Source: Palaemon carinicauda (taxonomy: Eukaryota > Arthropoda > Malacostraca > Decapoda > Palaemonidae). From it: DNA of 64,000 nt. A program made the translations under genes and the position numbers. How positions within the stretch are numbered: the stretch's first letter is position 1; every line of letters begins with the position of its first letter. The stretch is from positions 56,368,648 to 56,432,647 of the forward strand of contig NC_090738.1 of the NCBI RefSeq assembly GCF_036898095.1. Direction: 5' to 3'. Positions 43,732 to 54,129 of this stretch are shown piece after piece. The notes below the pieces were generated by a model. It did no database searches. It was given only the letters and a program-made list of their open reading frames with translations, and was not told where the DNA came from.

Positions 43732-43738
43732 TACAGTA
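43732..43738 (+). other. TACAGTA: 5-bp insertion at the gag start (possible transposon footprint)
   Basis: Copy B reads GAGGAGTATATGAAG here and copy 3 reads GAGGAGTACAGTATATGAAG. The extra 5 bp turn TA into TACAGTA, the form left by Tc1-type (Sleeping Beauty-like) excision. Confidence 0.55.
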
Positions 43739-43739
43739 T

Positions 43740-45682
43740 ATGAAGTGTGAAAGCAACTTCTGCGGAGTTAAACGCCCGGACTTCTACGGGCACAAGGCGT
43801 GCTGGACCCACGCCCCCTGCGTCGCCAAGAGAGGCGACCTTAAATACTGGGATCCGCAGAACTGTTCGGTCTGCAAGAGTCTCCTAGATGACGCGTTCAA
43901 CAAACCTCCTACCACGGAGGTACGGGACACTGCTAGAGAGAAGCTGCGCAAATGGGTGCGCGACTTCCAAAAGAACGCCTCTGGACCTTACCTTCCAAAT
44001 GAAGATATGAGGGCCTTGCTTTTCCCGAAAGCATCCAAGGACTCTGTGATCCCTCAAGACCAGATTCCCACCGTCCAACTGGTGGTCGAACCTGACATCG
44101 TTATGGCACAGTCACTTCGTACGTGTCACATCGATTCCGACGAGATGGAACGTATGTCGGAGGTGTCCGAAGGTACGGAGAAGACCCTCATGGGCGAAGA
44201 GCTCGACTATGAGGAAGATCAGATGGAATACCCTGATTCGGAGACCGAGGTCGCTCCAACAACCCCGGTTAAACCCGTAGTGACCGAGGAACCCATTCCC
44301 TCTACCTCCACCGCCTCGTAAACATTACCATCCGCCACCCAAGAGGTCTTCCGGATGCTGGAGGCCCTTATGGAGAAGAAGCTCAGAGAGACTCAGGAGC
44401 AGTTCCGGACTACTCTCATCGGCTTCAAACAACCGAAGAAGATCTCGGTAAAGGACCTCCCTTGCTGCTCGGAGTCTAACCCATGGAGGTAGGCCGAGCA
44501 TATGCCAATCACGACTAGCAAGATCTTCGTGAATGACAAGATTGGTTCTGTCCTCCTGGAAGAAGTGGAATTCTTCCCGAATTTCGAGGCGTATCCGGAC
44601 TGTTACATCCGACTCAGGTCTGAACCAGCCTCAAAAGAAGAGACCGAACCAAAGGAAATGATCGTGTTCGATCTCGCGAAGGCCCAAGCCATGCTGGCTC
44701 ACTCAGTGAAGAGTCGGGGTTTCACCAACTCCAAGATGCCAGCACTGAGCAAAAAGCATCCGTCCTTTATTGCTCCAGCTACTGCGACCTTCCCCGTTGT
44801 AGAAAAGGCCTTCAAAGCGACCATGAAGGCGGTGGAAGAAGGTAAACCATGCCCTGCACTGGAGGAGTGCAGACCCTTCTCCCTCACTCTTCCCCCCGAT
44901 GATAGGTACTGGAAAGATATCCAGTTCACCTTTACGGTTGGGAAGTTGGAACCTGATGTGGCTGGTTGCCAGTTCAACGAGGATATCCCACGACTGAACG
45001 ACCATCTCCTTCGTCGGGAACAGGACACCAAGGAGAGACTTGCCGCTTCTCTGTCACATCAGATACAGCTAGAAGTCATGGCCGGGGACACTATGGTCCC
45101 AGACTTATATATGGTCCTAGCGAAGTCACACCTAGCAACTGTGACAAAGGACCTGTATAACTTTGTTAAGGCTCGCAGAGACTGTAGAGAGTTCGTGTTC
45201 GCCAATGCGATGGTGAAACACGAACCCCGGAGACTGATTTCCTCCAACATCTGGGGTAAACATCTCTTCCCGTCGGCCTTGGTGAAAGAGATAGTGGACA
45301 AAACCACCACGGAGAACCGGAACCATCTCCACAAGTGGGGCATGTCCCGAAAGAGGAAGTCCTCTCAGGACAAAGGCCCTCAGCCTAAGAGGAAAACCTC
45401 CAAGCCTAGGCCAGAGCAACGTCAACCAAGACGTCAGTTTCTGGCTCCCGCTACTCCCCAAGTACAGTAGTTGCACAACCACAGCAGACCTTTCAACTGG
45501 TCCCCCAACCGGTGGTGTCGCAGTCACCGGTCTTCACCCCTGCCTACGAGCAACATTCCGCTACCTTTCGTCCCAGAGGTAGAGGCTCCGGCAGAGATTC
45601 TTCTCGCCGCCCCTCCAGAGGTAGAGGGGGAAGGGGAGCTAGCGGCCGAGGTGGCAAACCCTCGGGAAACCAGAAGCAATGA
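43740..45682 (+). pseudogene. DIRS gag, copy 3 (two stops, one 5-bp insertion)
   Basis: ATG-initiated at 43740 (MKCESNFCGVKRPDF). The N-terminal Cys/His cluster is intact (CESNFC, HKAC, CVAK, CSVCKSLL). A TAA at 44319-44321 ends the first 193 codons; TAC to TAG at about 44490 is the second stop. The piece 44502-45470 carries the middle domain and basic RKRKSSQDKG motif. A 5-bp insertion (TACAGTA at 45463-45469) then breaks the frame; the RGG-rich tail follows in another frame to the TGA at 45680-45682. That TGA overlaps an ATG (ATGA). Confidence 0.8.
45463..45469 (+). other. TACAGTA: 5-bp insertion in the gag tail (possible transposon footprint)
   Basis: Copy 1 reads CCCCAAGTGGTTGCAC and copy 3 reads CCCCAAGTACAGTAGTTGCAC. 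The simplest path is G to A making a TA, then a TA to TACAGTA footprint. Confidence 0.5.
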
Positions 45683-47523
45683 AGTGCTTCTGGTGGGAGG
45701 AAGACTCCGCCAATTCCAGGATCGTTGGACCTTTGATCCTTGGACACACAGCATCATCAAGAACGGACTGGGCTGGAGATGGACTCAACCACCCCCATCC
45801 TTCCAGCAATTCTTCCAACCATCGACCCCCCCTCTTGGAAGAATATGTCCTAGAACTCTTGAACAAGAAGGTGATCAAGAGGGTAAAGTCAACCAGGTTC
45901 CAAGGGAGACTCTTTTGTGTTCCCAAGAAAGACTCAGACAAACTCAGAGTCATTCTCGACTTGTCCCCTCTCAACAAGTTCATTGCGATCAACAAATTCA
46001 AGATGCTGACTCTTCAACAAATAAGGGCCCTACTGCCTCACAAGGCCTACACGGTCTCCATAGACCTGGCGGATGCCTACTGGCACGTTCCAATGAACCA
46101 CCACGCTTCCTCCTACCTAGGATTTCGACTCCAAAGAAAAAGTTACGCCTTCAGGGCCATGCCCTTTGGGCTCAACGTGGCTCCAAGAATCTTCACCAAG
46201 CTGGCAGATGCAATCGCCCAACAGCTACGTCTTCAGGACATCCAAGTGATGGCCTACCTAGACGACTGGCTAGTCTGGTCGACATCACCCGAAGATTGTC
46301 TGCAATCCTGCAACAAAGTCACCCAGTTCCTGGAACATCTGGGTTTCAAGATAAACACTGAGAAATCTCGCCTCACTCCAGCTCAGAAGTTCCATTGGTT
46401 AAGAATCCATTTGGGACCTTCAGTCACACCGCCTTTCCATCCCACTTAAGAAAAGGAAGGAAATAGCAGGGTCTGTCAGGAGGCTTTTAAAATCCAAACG
46501 GATCTCAAGACGCCAACAGGAACAAGTTCTCGGCTCCCTACAGTTCGCCTCAGTGACAAACCCAGTGCTACACGCACAGCTAAAGGATGCCGCGGGAGTC
46601 TGGAGACGTTTCGCATCCATCGCTCAAAGAGACCTCAAGAGACGGGTTCCAAACAGACTTCGCTCACTTCTAAAGCCATGGTCGAAAGCAAAGGCCCTGA
46701 AAAGGTCCATCCCTCTTCAACACCCGCCTCCATCGATTAACATCCACACGGACGCCTCTCTGGAGGGTTGGGGAGGTCACTCCCACCAACAGCAGGTTCA
46801 AGGAACATGGTCTCCCCTGTTCAAGACGTTTCACATCAACATCTTGGAGGCCATGGCGGTTCTTCTCACCCTGAAGAAACTTTCCCCGCCTTCCTTGATC
46901 CACATCCGTCTGACTCTGGACAGCTCGATGGTAGTCAGATGTCTCAATCGCCAGGGCTCGTGATCGCCCCAGATAAATCAGGTGCTTCTACCCATCTTCC
47001 GTCTGGCGGACAGGAAGAAATGGCACTTGTTTGCAGTTCACCTACAAGGATTCCGCAATGTGACGGTGGACGCTCTATCAAGGACAAGCCCCATAGAGTC
47101 GGAATGGTCCCTAGACGCAAGGTCATTCTCCTTCATCTCTCGCCAAGTCCCGGAACCTCAGATCGACCCCTTCGCGACGAGCGACAACAATAAACTTCCT
47201 CGATATGTGGCCCCTTACGAGGACCCCAATGCAGAAGCAGTGGACGCCATGTCCCTGGACTGGAACAGATAGTCCAAGATCTACCTGTTCCCCCCACCCA
47301 ACCTTCTGCTGAAAGTCCTCTCCAAATTGAGAACCTTCAAAGGGCAGCGGCCTTAGTGGCTCCCAAGTGGCCCCGGAGCAATTGGTATCCCCTGGTCCTG
47401 GGGCTGCAGCCCAAGCTGATCCCCCTGCCAGGCCCAGTTCTCTCCCAACAGGTACAGAAGTCGACTGTCTTCGCTTCATCACTGAAAGTCAAGGACCTTC
47501 ATCTCATGATTTTCTCTCCCTAG
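45683..47523 (+). pseudogene. DIRS RT/RNase H/Dam-like polyprotein, copy 3 (broken)
   Basis: RT motifs SIDLADAYWHVP, MPFGLNVAPRIF and YLDDW are all present in 45850-46400. A seventh C in the run near 45830 shifts the upstream frame. A 1-nt insertion near 46405 breaks RT motif E. RNase H pieces: 46553-46963 (NIHTDASLEGWGGH, LEAMAVLLTL) ended by a TGA at about 46961, and 46982-47272 (VTVDALSR). The Dam-like part is interrupted by TGG to TAG at 47270 and a small deletion near 47345. Confidence 0.75.
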
Positions 47524-48425
47524 CCGTGAAGAAAAGATTTGGGATCTCGAAGAATAGTTTAGACTTCCTCGAGGAGTACAAAACAGAGTCTACCAGAAGG
47601 CAATACGAATCTTCCTGGAGAAAATGGGTTTCCTTTGTCAAGACAAAAAATCCTACGGAAATCACCATTGATTTTTGCATGTCCTTCTTCATTCACCTTC
47701 ATGGACAAGGCTTAGTAGCCAATACGATTTCCACTTGTAAATCGGCCTTGACCAGACCACTCCTATACGCCTTCCAGATTGATTTGACCAGCCATATCTT
47801 CAATAAACTACCAAAGGCATGTGCTAGACTATGTCCAGCACCTCCACCAAAACCCATCTCCTGGTCCCTGGATAAGGTGCTCCATTTTGCCTCTGGTCTG
47901 GACAACGATTCTTGCCCTCTGAAAGACCTGACTCAAAAAGTTATTTTCCTTTTTGCTCTCGCTTCGGGAGCCCGAGTCATTGAAATAGTGGCATTACCAA
48001 GAGAAGAGGGCCAAATACAGTTTGCCGACACGGGGGAACTTACCCTCTTCCCCGACCCAACGTTTCTCGCAAAGAATGAACTACCCACAAAGAGATGGGG
48101 CCCTTGGAGAATCTGCCCCCTGAAGGAAGATGTCTCTCTATACCCAGTGGAGAGTCTTAAGGTCTATCTTCGAAGAACTTCAGACTTCGGTGGAGAAACC
48201 TCGGGTAGTGACCTGTCACTGAAACAACTACGAGCGAAAATCACTTACTTCATTCGCAGAGCGGATCCTGACAGTACACCCGCAGGTCATGATCCTAGGA
48301 AAGTCGCCTCTTCCCTGAATTTCTTTCAAGGAATGGATTTCGAAAGCCTCAGGAGTTTTACGGGCTGGAAATCATCGCGCGTGTTCTTCAAGCACTATGC
48401 GAAACAGGTGCACAAAGTGAAATGA
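47367..48425 (+). CDS. DIRS tyrosine recombinase, copy 3 (open, slightly shortened)
   Basis: A 352-codon frame with all catalytic residues: Arg203 (SGARVIEI), His308/Arg311 (GHDPRK), Trp334 and Tyr344 (FFKHYAKQV). It differs from copy C by an in-frame loss of about seven residues (GGQLFKG region, near 48190) and by a stop that removes the last about 15 residues (RFVVAAGSVMKPA). Ser-to-Ile next to the catalytic Arg is also unusual. Activity is doubtful. The N-terminal proline-rich extension of copy C is only partly represented, because the upstream frame has stops. Confidence 0.75.
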   Translation: MAPEQLVSPGPGAAAQADPPARPSSLPTGTEVDCLRFITESQGPSSHDFLSLAVKKRFGISKNSLDFLEEYKTESTRRQYESSWRKWVSFVKTKNPTEITIDFCMSFFIHLHGQGLVANTISTCKSALTRPLLYAFQIDLTSHIFNKLPKACARLCPAPPPKPISWSLDKVLHFASGLDNDSCPLKDLTQKVIFLFALASGARVIEIVALPREEGQIQFADTGELTLFPDPTFLAKNELPTKRWGPWRICPLKEDVSLYPVESLKVYLRRTSDFGGETSGSDLSLKQLRAKITYFIRRADPDSTPAGHDPRKVASSLNFFQGMDFESLRSFTGWKSSRVFFKHYAKQVHKVK

Positions 48426-48628
48426 TTTGTGGTAGCCGCAGGTAGTGTAATGAAACCTGCTGCTTAAATCTGCATTGAACAGTGAGTTATTTCGGGACTC
48501 TAACTCTACGGGTGCCTGTGCTGACCCTATCATGATACATAGTGATTCAATGGACACAGTGTTTCTAATAGACTGTTCTTCATCAAGGTGAAATGTCATA
48601 GAATTTTTGCATGTGTGCCACATGCCCT

Positions 48629-49295
48629 CAAGCTATAGAATTTGTGATATTTTGGTATATTTTTATCTGCATAAATATCATACTATATATTAAATATATG
48701 TATTTTTTTACGAAATTTCTAAGTACTCAAAAAATGACCTTTAGATATGGCCCCTGATATAAATGTAATTTACAAAATAATGAAGATTTTTTTACATATT
48801 TCTATATTAGGATAACATATGTTTATTCCCTAAAAAAATTAGCCACTTCCTATTTCATTTGGGTACCCAAAAAAATTCATGAAATTTGGACACATATTTT
48901 TGGCCAAAAAAGGTTACCCTTTTTTTCTCATTTCAGATCTTCACCTCCATGGGTCCGACTTCATCCAAAATACATCAAGATGTGTCCTAAACATTCAAGA
49001 ATCAATTTCTAAAAGGATTTGTGTATATATGTATAAATTTTTTTTATGAATTTTTATGTAAGGTCTTTTTTTTTCTACTTAATTTTTTAAAATATTTATA
49101 ATAAATAGTTTTTCTGCAGATGAGTAGTATTTATCTTTACGGTAGTTTTAAGCTTTAATTGAATTTTTTTTTTTTTGGCAAAAAAAAAGGAGGTTACTGC
49201 AAAAACAGATTTTTCAAGAATTTTTTTTTGCGTCGGGGTTGCGCGCGACCGAGTATACCCTTAAAGGGGTGTCCGAGGAGCGTACCTATCCAGGG
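48629..49295 (-). mobile_element. Terminal fragment of a piggyBac-like element
   Basis: AT-rich, 667 bp, no coding frame. The right end reads CGTACCTATCCAGGG followed by TTAA (49296-49299). The TTAA is native DIRS sequence (copy A has the same TTAAATCACTATG at 20107), so the element sits at a TTAA with GGG at its end, the signature of piggyBac-type transposons. The other end does not show CCC or TTAA and is fused to copy 3, so it is truncated. Assignment rests on the one end. Confidence 0.45.
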
Positions 49296-49360
49296 TTAAA
49301 TCACTATGTATCTCGATAGGGTCAACACAGGCACCCGTAGAGTTAAGAGTCCCAAATAAC

Positions 49361-50592
49361 TCACTGTTCTGTGCAGATTTGAGCAGCAGGTTTCATTACA
49401 CTATCTGCAGCTACCATGAAATGTTTCACTTCGTGCACCTGTTTTGCGTAGTGCTTGAAGAACACGCGCGATGATTTCCAGCCTGTAAAGCTCTTGAGGC
49501 TTTCGAAATCCATATTCTGAAAAAAGTTCAGAGAAGAGGCGACTTTCCTAGGATCGTGACCTGCGGGTGTACTGTCAGGATCCGGTCTGCGAATGAAGTA
49601 GGTGATTTTCGCTCTTAGTTGTTTCAGTGACAAGTCGCTACCTGAGGTTTCTCCTTTGAAGAGTTGTCCTCCACCAAAGTCTGAAATTCTCCGAAGATAG
49701 ACCTTAAGCTCTCCACTGGGCATAGAGAGACATCTTCCTTCAGGGGGCAGATTCTCCAGGGGCCCCATCTCTTGGTGAGTAGTTCATTCTTTGGGTCGGG
49801 GAAGAAGGTAAGATCTCCCGTATCGGTGAATTGGATATGATCCTCTTCTCTTGATAATGCCACTATTTCACTGACTCGGGCTCCCGAGGCGAGAGCAAAA
49901 AGGAAAATAACTTTTTGAGTCGGGTCTTTCAGAGGGCACGAATCGTTGTCCAGGCTAGAAGCAAAATGGAGCACCTTGTCCAGGGACCAGGAGATAGGTT
50001 TTGGTGGAGGTGCTGGGCGTAGTCTAGCGCATGCCTTTGGCAGTTTATTGAAGATGTCACTGGACAGATCAATCTGGAAGGCATATAGGAGTGGTCTAGT
50101 CAAGGCTGATTTACAAATGGAAATCGTGTTGGCCGCTAAGCCTTGTCCATGAAAGTGAATGAAGAAGGACATGCAAAAATCAATGGTGATCTCCGTAGGA
50201 TTTTTCGCCTTGACGAAGGAAACCCACTTTTTCCAGGAAGATTCGTGCTGCCTTCTGATAGACTCTGTTTTGTACTCCTCGAGGAAGTCTAAGCTTTTCT
50301 TCGAGATCCCAAACCTTTTCTTTACGGCTAAGGAAAGAAAATCATGAGATGAAGGTCCTTGACTTTCAGTGATGAAGCGAAGAAAGTCGACTTCTGTACT
50401 TGTTGAGAGAGGACTGGGCCCGGTAGGGGGATCAGCGTGGGCTGCAGCTCCAGGACCAGGGCATACCAATTGCTCCGGGGCCACATGGGAGCCACTAGGG
50501 CCGCTGTCCCTTTGAAGGTTCTCAGTTTGGATAGGACTTTCAGCAGAAGGTTGGTTGGAGGGAACAGGTAGATCTTGGACCATTTGTTCCAA
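49361..50592 (-). pseudogene. DIRS YR, copy B (frameshift)
   Basis: 50592-49624 and 49768-49361 are two halves joined by a 1-nt deletion near 49708. Arg (SGARVSEI), HDPRK, TGWKSSRVFF and KHYAKQV are all present. An in-frame loss of three residues (FLA) precedes NELLTKRWG. Confidence 0.8.
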
Positions 50593-52167
50593 TCCAGGGA
50601 CATGGCGTCCACCGCTTCTGCCTTGGGGTCCTCGTACGGGGCCACATATCGAGGAAGTTGAATATTGTCGCTTGTCGCGAAGAGATCGATCTTAAGTTCC
50701 GGGACTTGGCGAGAGATGAAGGAGAATGATCTTGCGTCTAGAGACCATTCCGACTCTATTGGGCTTGTCCTTGATAGAGCGTCCACCGTCACGTTGCGGA
50801 ATCCTTGTAGGTGAACTGCAGACAGGTGCCATTTCTTCCTGTCTGCCAAACGGAAGATAGGTAGTAGCACCTGATTTATCTGGGGCGATCTCGAGCCCTG
50901 ACGATTGAGACATCTGACTACCACCGAGTTGTCCAGAGTCAGACGGATGTGGATCGAGGGAGGCGGGGAGAGTTTCTTCAGGGTGAGAAGAACCGCCATG
51001 GCCTCCAAGATGTTGATGTGAAACGTCTTGAATAGGGTAGACCATGTTCCTTGAACCTGCTGTTGGTGGGAGTGACCTCCCCAACCCTCCAGTGAAGCGT
51101 CCGTGTGGATATTGATCGATGGAGGCGGGTGTTGAAGAGGGATGGACCTTTTCAGGGCCTTTGCTTCCGACCACGGCTTTAGAAGTGAGCGAAGTCTGTT
51201 TGGAAGCCGTCTCTTGAGGTCTCATCGAGCGATGGATGCGAATCGTCTCAAGACTCCCGCGGCATCCTTTAGCTGTGCGCGAAGCACTGGGTTTGTCACT
51301 GAGGCGAACTGTAGAGAGCCGAGAACTTGTTCCTGTTGGTGTCTTGAGATCCGTTTGGATTTTAGAAGCCTTCTGACAGACCCTGCCATTTCCTTCTTTT
51401 TCTTCGGTGGAATGGAAAGGCGGTGTGACTGAAGGTCCCAATGGATTCCCAACCATTGGAACTTCTGAGCTGGAGTGAGGCGAGATTTCTCGGTGTTTAT
51501 CTTGAAACCCAGATGCTCTAGGAACTGGGTGACTTTGTTGCAGGCTTTCAGACAATCTTCGGGCGATGTCGACCAGACTAGCCAGTCGTCTAGGTAGGCC
51601 ATCACTTGGACGCCCTGAAGACGTAGCTGTTGGACGATTGCGTCTGCCAGCTTGGTGAAGATTCATGGAGCCACGTTGAGCCCAAAGGGCATGGCCCTGA
51701 AGGCGTAACTTTTCCTTTGGAGTAGAAATCCTAGGTAGAAGGAAGCGTAGTGATTCATTGGAATGTGCCAGTAGGCATCCGCCAGGTCTATGGAGACCGT
51801 GTAGGCCCTGTGAGGCAGAAGGGCCCTTATTTGTTGCAGAGTCAGCATCTTGCATTTGTTGTTCGCAATGAACTTGTTGAGAGGGGACAAGTCTAGAATG
51901 ACTTTGAGTTTGTCTGAGTCTTTCTTGGGAACACAAAAGAGTCTCCCTTGGAACCTGGTTGACTTTACCCTCTTCATCACCTTCTTGTTCAAGAGTTCCA
52001 GGACATATTCTTCCAGGAGGGGGGTTGACTGTTGGAAGAATTGCTGGAAGGATAGGGGTGGTTGAGTCCAGCTCCAGCCCAGTCCTTTCCTGATGATGCT
52101 GTGAGCTCAAGGATCGAAGGTCCAACGATCCTGGAATTGGCGGAGTCTTCCTCCCACCCGAAGCGCT
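50328..52167 (-). pseudogene. DIRS RT/RNase H/Dam-like polyprotein, copy B (stops)
   Basis: Pieces: 51992-51663 (RT fingers, SIDLADAYWHIP, to GLNVAP), 51605-51222 (YLDDW, motif E, connection) and 51008-50328 (RNase H from LEAMAVLLTL through VTVDALSR, then the Dam-like domain). Stops are CGA to TGA at 51662, AGA to TGA near 51221, and TGG to TGA near 52107. The antiphase frame 52125-50692 (477 codons) is open through all of RT and RNase H. Confidence 0.75.
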
Positions 52168-54129
52168 TCATTGCTTCTGGTTTCCCGAGGAGGGTTTGCT
52201 ACCTCGGCCGCTAGCTCCCCTTCCTCCTCTGCCTCTGGAGGGACGGCGAGAAGAATCTCTGCCGAAGCCTCTGCCGGAGCCTCTACCTCTGGGACGAAAG
52301 GTAGTGGAATGCTGCTCATAGGCAGGGGTGAAGACCGGTGACTGCGATACCACCGGTTGGGGGACCAGTTGAAAGGTCTGCTGTGGTTGTGCGACCACCT
52401 GGGGAGTAGCGGGAGCCGGAAACTGACGTCTTGGTTGACGTTGCTGGGGCTTGGGCTTCGAGGATTTCCTCTTAGGTTGAGGGCCTTCGTCCTGAGAGGA
52501 CTTCCTCTTTCGAGACATGCCCCACTTGTGGAGAAGGTTCCGATTCTCCGTGGCGGCTTTGTCCACTATCTCTTTCACCAAGGTAGAAGGGAAGAGATGT
52601 TTGCCCCAGATGTTGGAGGAAATCAGTCTCCGGGGTTCGTGTTTCACCGTTTCATTGGCGAACACGAATTCTCTACAGGCTCTGCGAGCCCTAGCGAAGC
52701 TGTACAGATCCTTGGTCACGGTAGCAAGGTGTGACTTTGCAAGGACCATGTAAAAGTCTGGGACCCTGGTGTCCCCGGCCATGACTTCTAGTTGTACCTG
52801 ATGCGACAGCGAAGCAGCGAGTCTCTCCTTAGTATCATGTTCCCTACGAAGGAGATGGTCGTTCAGTCGTGGGAGGTCCTCGTTGAACTGACGACCGGCT
52901 ACATCAGGTTCAAGTTTCCCAACCGTAAAGGTAAGCTGGATGTCTTTCCAGTACCTGTCATCGGGGGGAAGAGTGAGGGAGAAGGGTCTGCACTCCTCCA
53001 GTGCAGGGCAAGGTTTCCCTTCCTCCACAGCCTTCATGACCGCTTGGAAGGCCTTTTCAACGAAGGGGAAGGTCGCAGTAGCTGGAGCAACAAAGGTTGG
53101 ATGCTTTTTGCTCAGTGCTGGCATCTTGGAGTTTGTGAAACCACGACTCTTCACTGCATGAGCCAGCATAGCTTGGGCCTTTGTGAGATCGAACACGATC
53201 ACTTCTTTAGGTTCGGTCTCTTCTTTTGAAGCTGGTTCAGACCTGAGCCGGACGTAACAGTCCGGATAAGCCTCGAAGTTCGGGAAGAACTCCCCTTCTT
53301 CCAGGAGAACAGAACCGATCTTTTCACTAATGAAAATTTTGCCAGTTGTAATTAGCATGTGCTCAGCGTATCTCCAAGGGTTAGATTCCGAGCATGAAGG
53401 GAGGTCCTTAACCGAAATCCTTTTCGGGTGCTTGAAGCCGATGAGAGTAGTCCAGAACTGCTCCTGAGACTCTCTCAGTTTCTTTTCCATGAGGGCTTCT
53501 AGCATCTTGAAGACCTCTTGAGTGGCCGCTGGGAGTGGATCCGGGGCGGCGGAAGTCGAGGGAACGGGTTCCTCAGGTACCACTGGGGTTACCGTGGGAG
53601 TTGGTTCGGCCTCGTTCTCTGAATCGTGATACTCCACACGGTCCTCCTCATAGTCGAGTTCCTCGCCCATGAGGGTTTCCTCCGTTCCTTCGGAGATCTC
53701 CGACATACGTTCCACCTCTTCGGAGTCAAGGTGGCACGTGCGCAGGGACTGTTCCATTACAATGTCAGATGTAATCACTAACTGGACGGTTGGGATTTGA
53801 TCTTGAGGGATCACAGCGTTCTTAGAAGCTTTTGGGAAAAGCAGGGCCCTCATGTCTTCATTTGGAAGATAAGGTCCAGAAGCGTTCTTCTGGAAACCAC
53901 GCACCCATCTGCACAGTTTCTCTCTAGCGTTGTCCCGTTCCTCGGTGGTAAGAGGAGTCTTGAACGCCTTTTCCAGGAGACCTTACCAGATCGGACAGTT
54001 CTGCGGATCCCAGTATTTCAGGTCGCCTTTCTTGGCGACGCAAAGGGCGTGGGTGCAGCACGCCTTGTGCCCGTAGAAGTCCGGCCGTTTAACTTCGCAG
54101 AAGGAGCTCTCACACTTCATATACTCCTC
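52168..54129 (-). pseudogene. DIRS gag, copy B (one stop, otherwise complete)
   Basis: About 650 codons. The frame opens EEYMKCESSFCEVKRPDF. In the CxxC of the N-terminal cluster the second Cys is Trp and the next codon is TAA (CPIW*, near 54000), the only stop. From there a frame is open to 52168, including 578 codons from MRGFQKNASGPYL: acidic linker, middle domain (ALSKKHPTFVAPATATFPF), RKRKSSQDEG/PKRKSSKPKP basic patch, Q/P-rich linker and RGRGSGRGFGRDSSRRPSR tail ending GNQKQ. The best-preserved gag in the window. Confidence 0.85.

Larger units (their letters stand above)
41032..48628 (+). mobile_element. DIRS copy 3 (plus strand, 3' end lost)
   Basis: Subfamily I. Left tip at 41032, ITR to about 41380, leader, intron, gag, RT/RH/MT, YR and about 200 bp of 3' UTR. 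It stops at CATGCCCT (48628), the midpoint of a palindrome that is intact in copy A (20020-20035). ICR and right ITR are missing. The inverted partner, copy B, follows after 667 bp. Confidence 0.85.

Noticed and set aside
51220..51664. CpG deamination as the main source of stops in RT
   Set aside because: Only the stop at 51662 is CGA to TGA. Others are AGA to TGA, TGG to TGA or TAG, AAG to TAG and GGA to TGA, so there is no CpG pattern.
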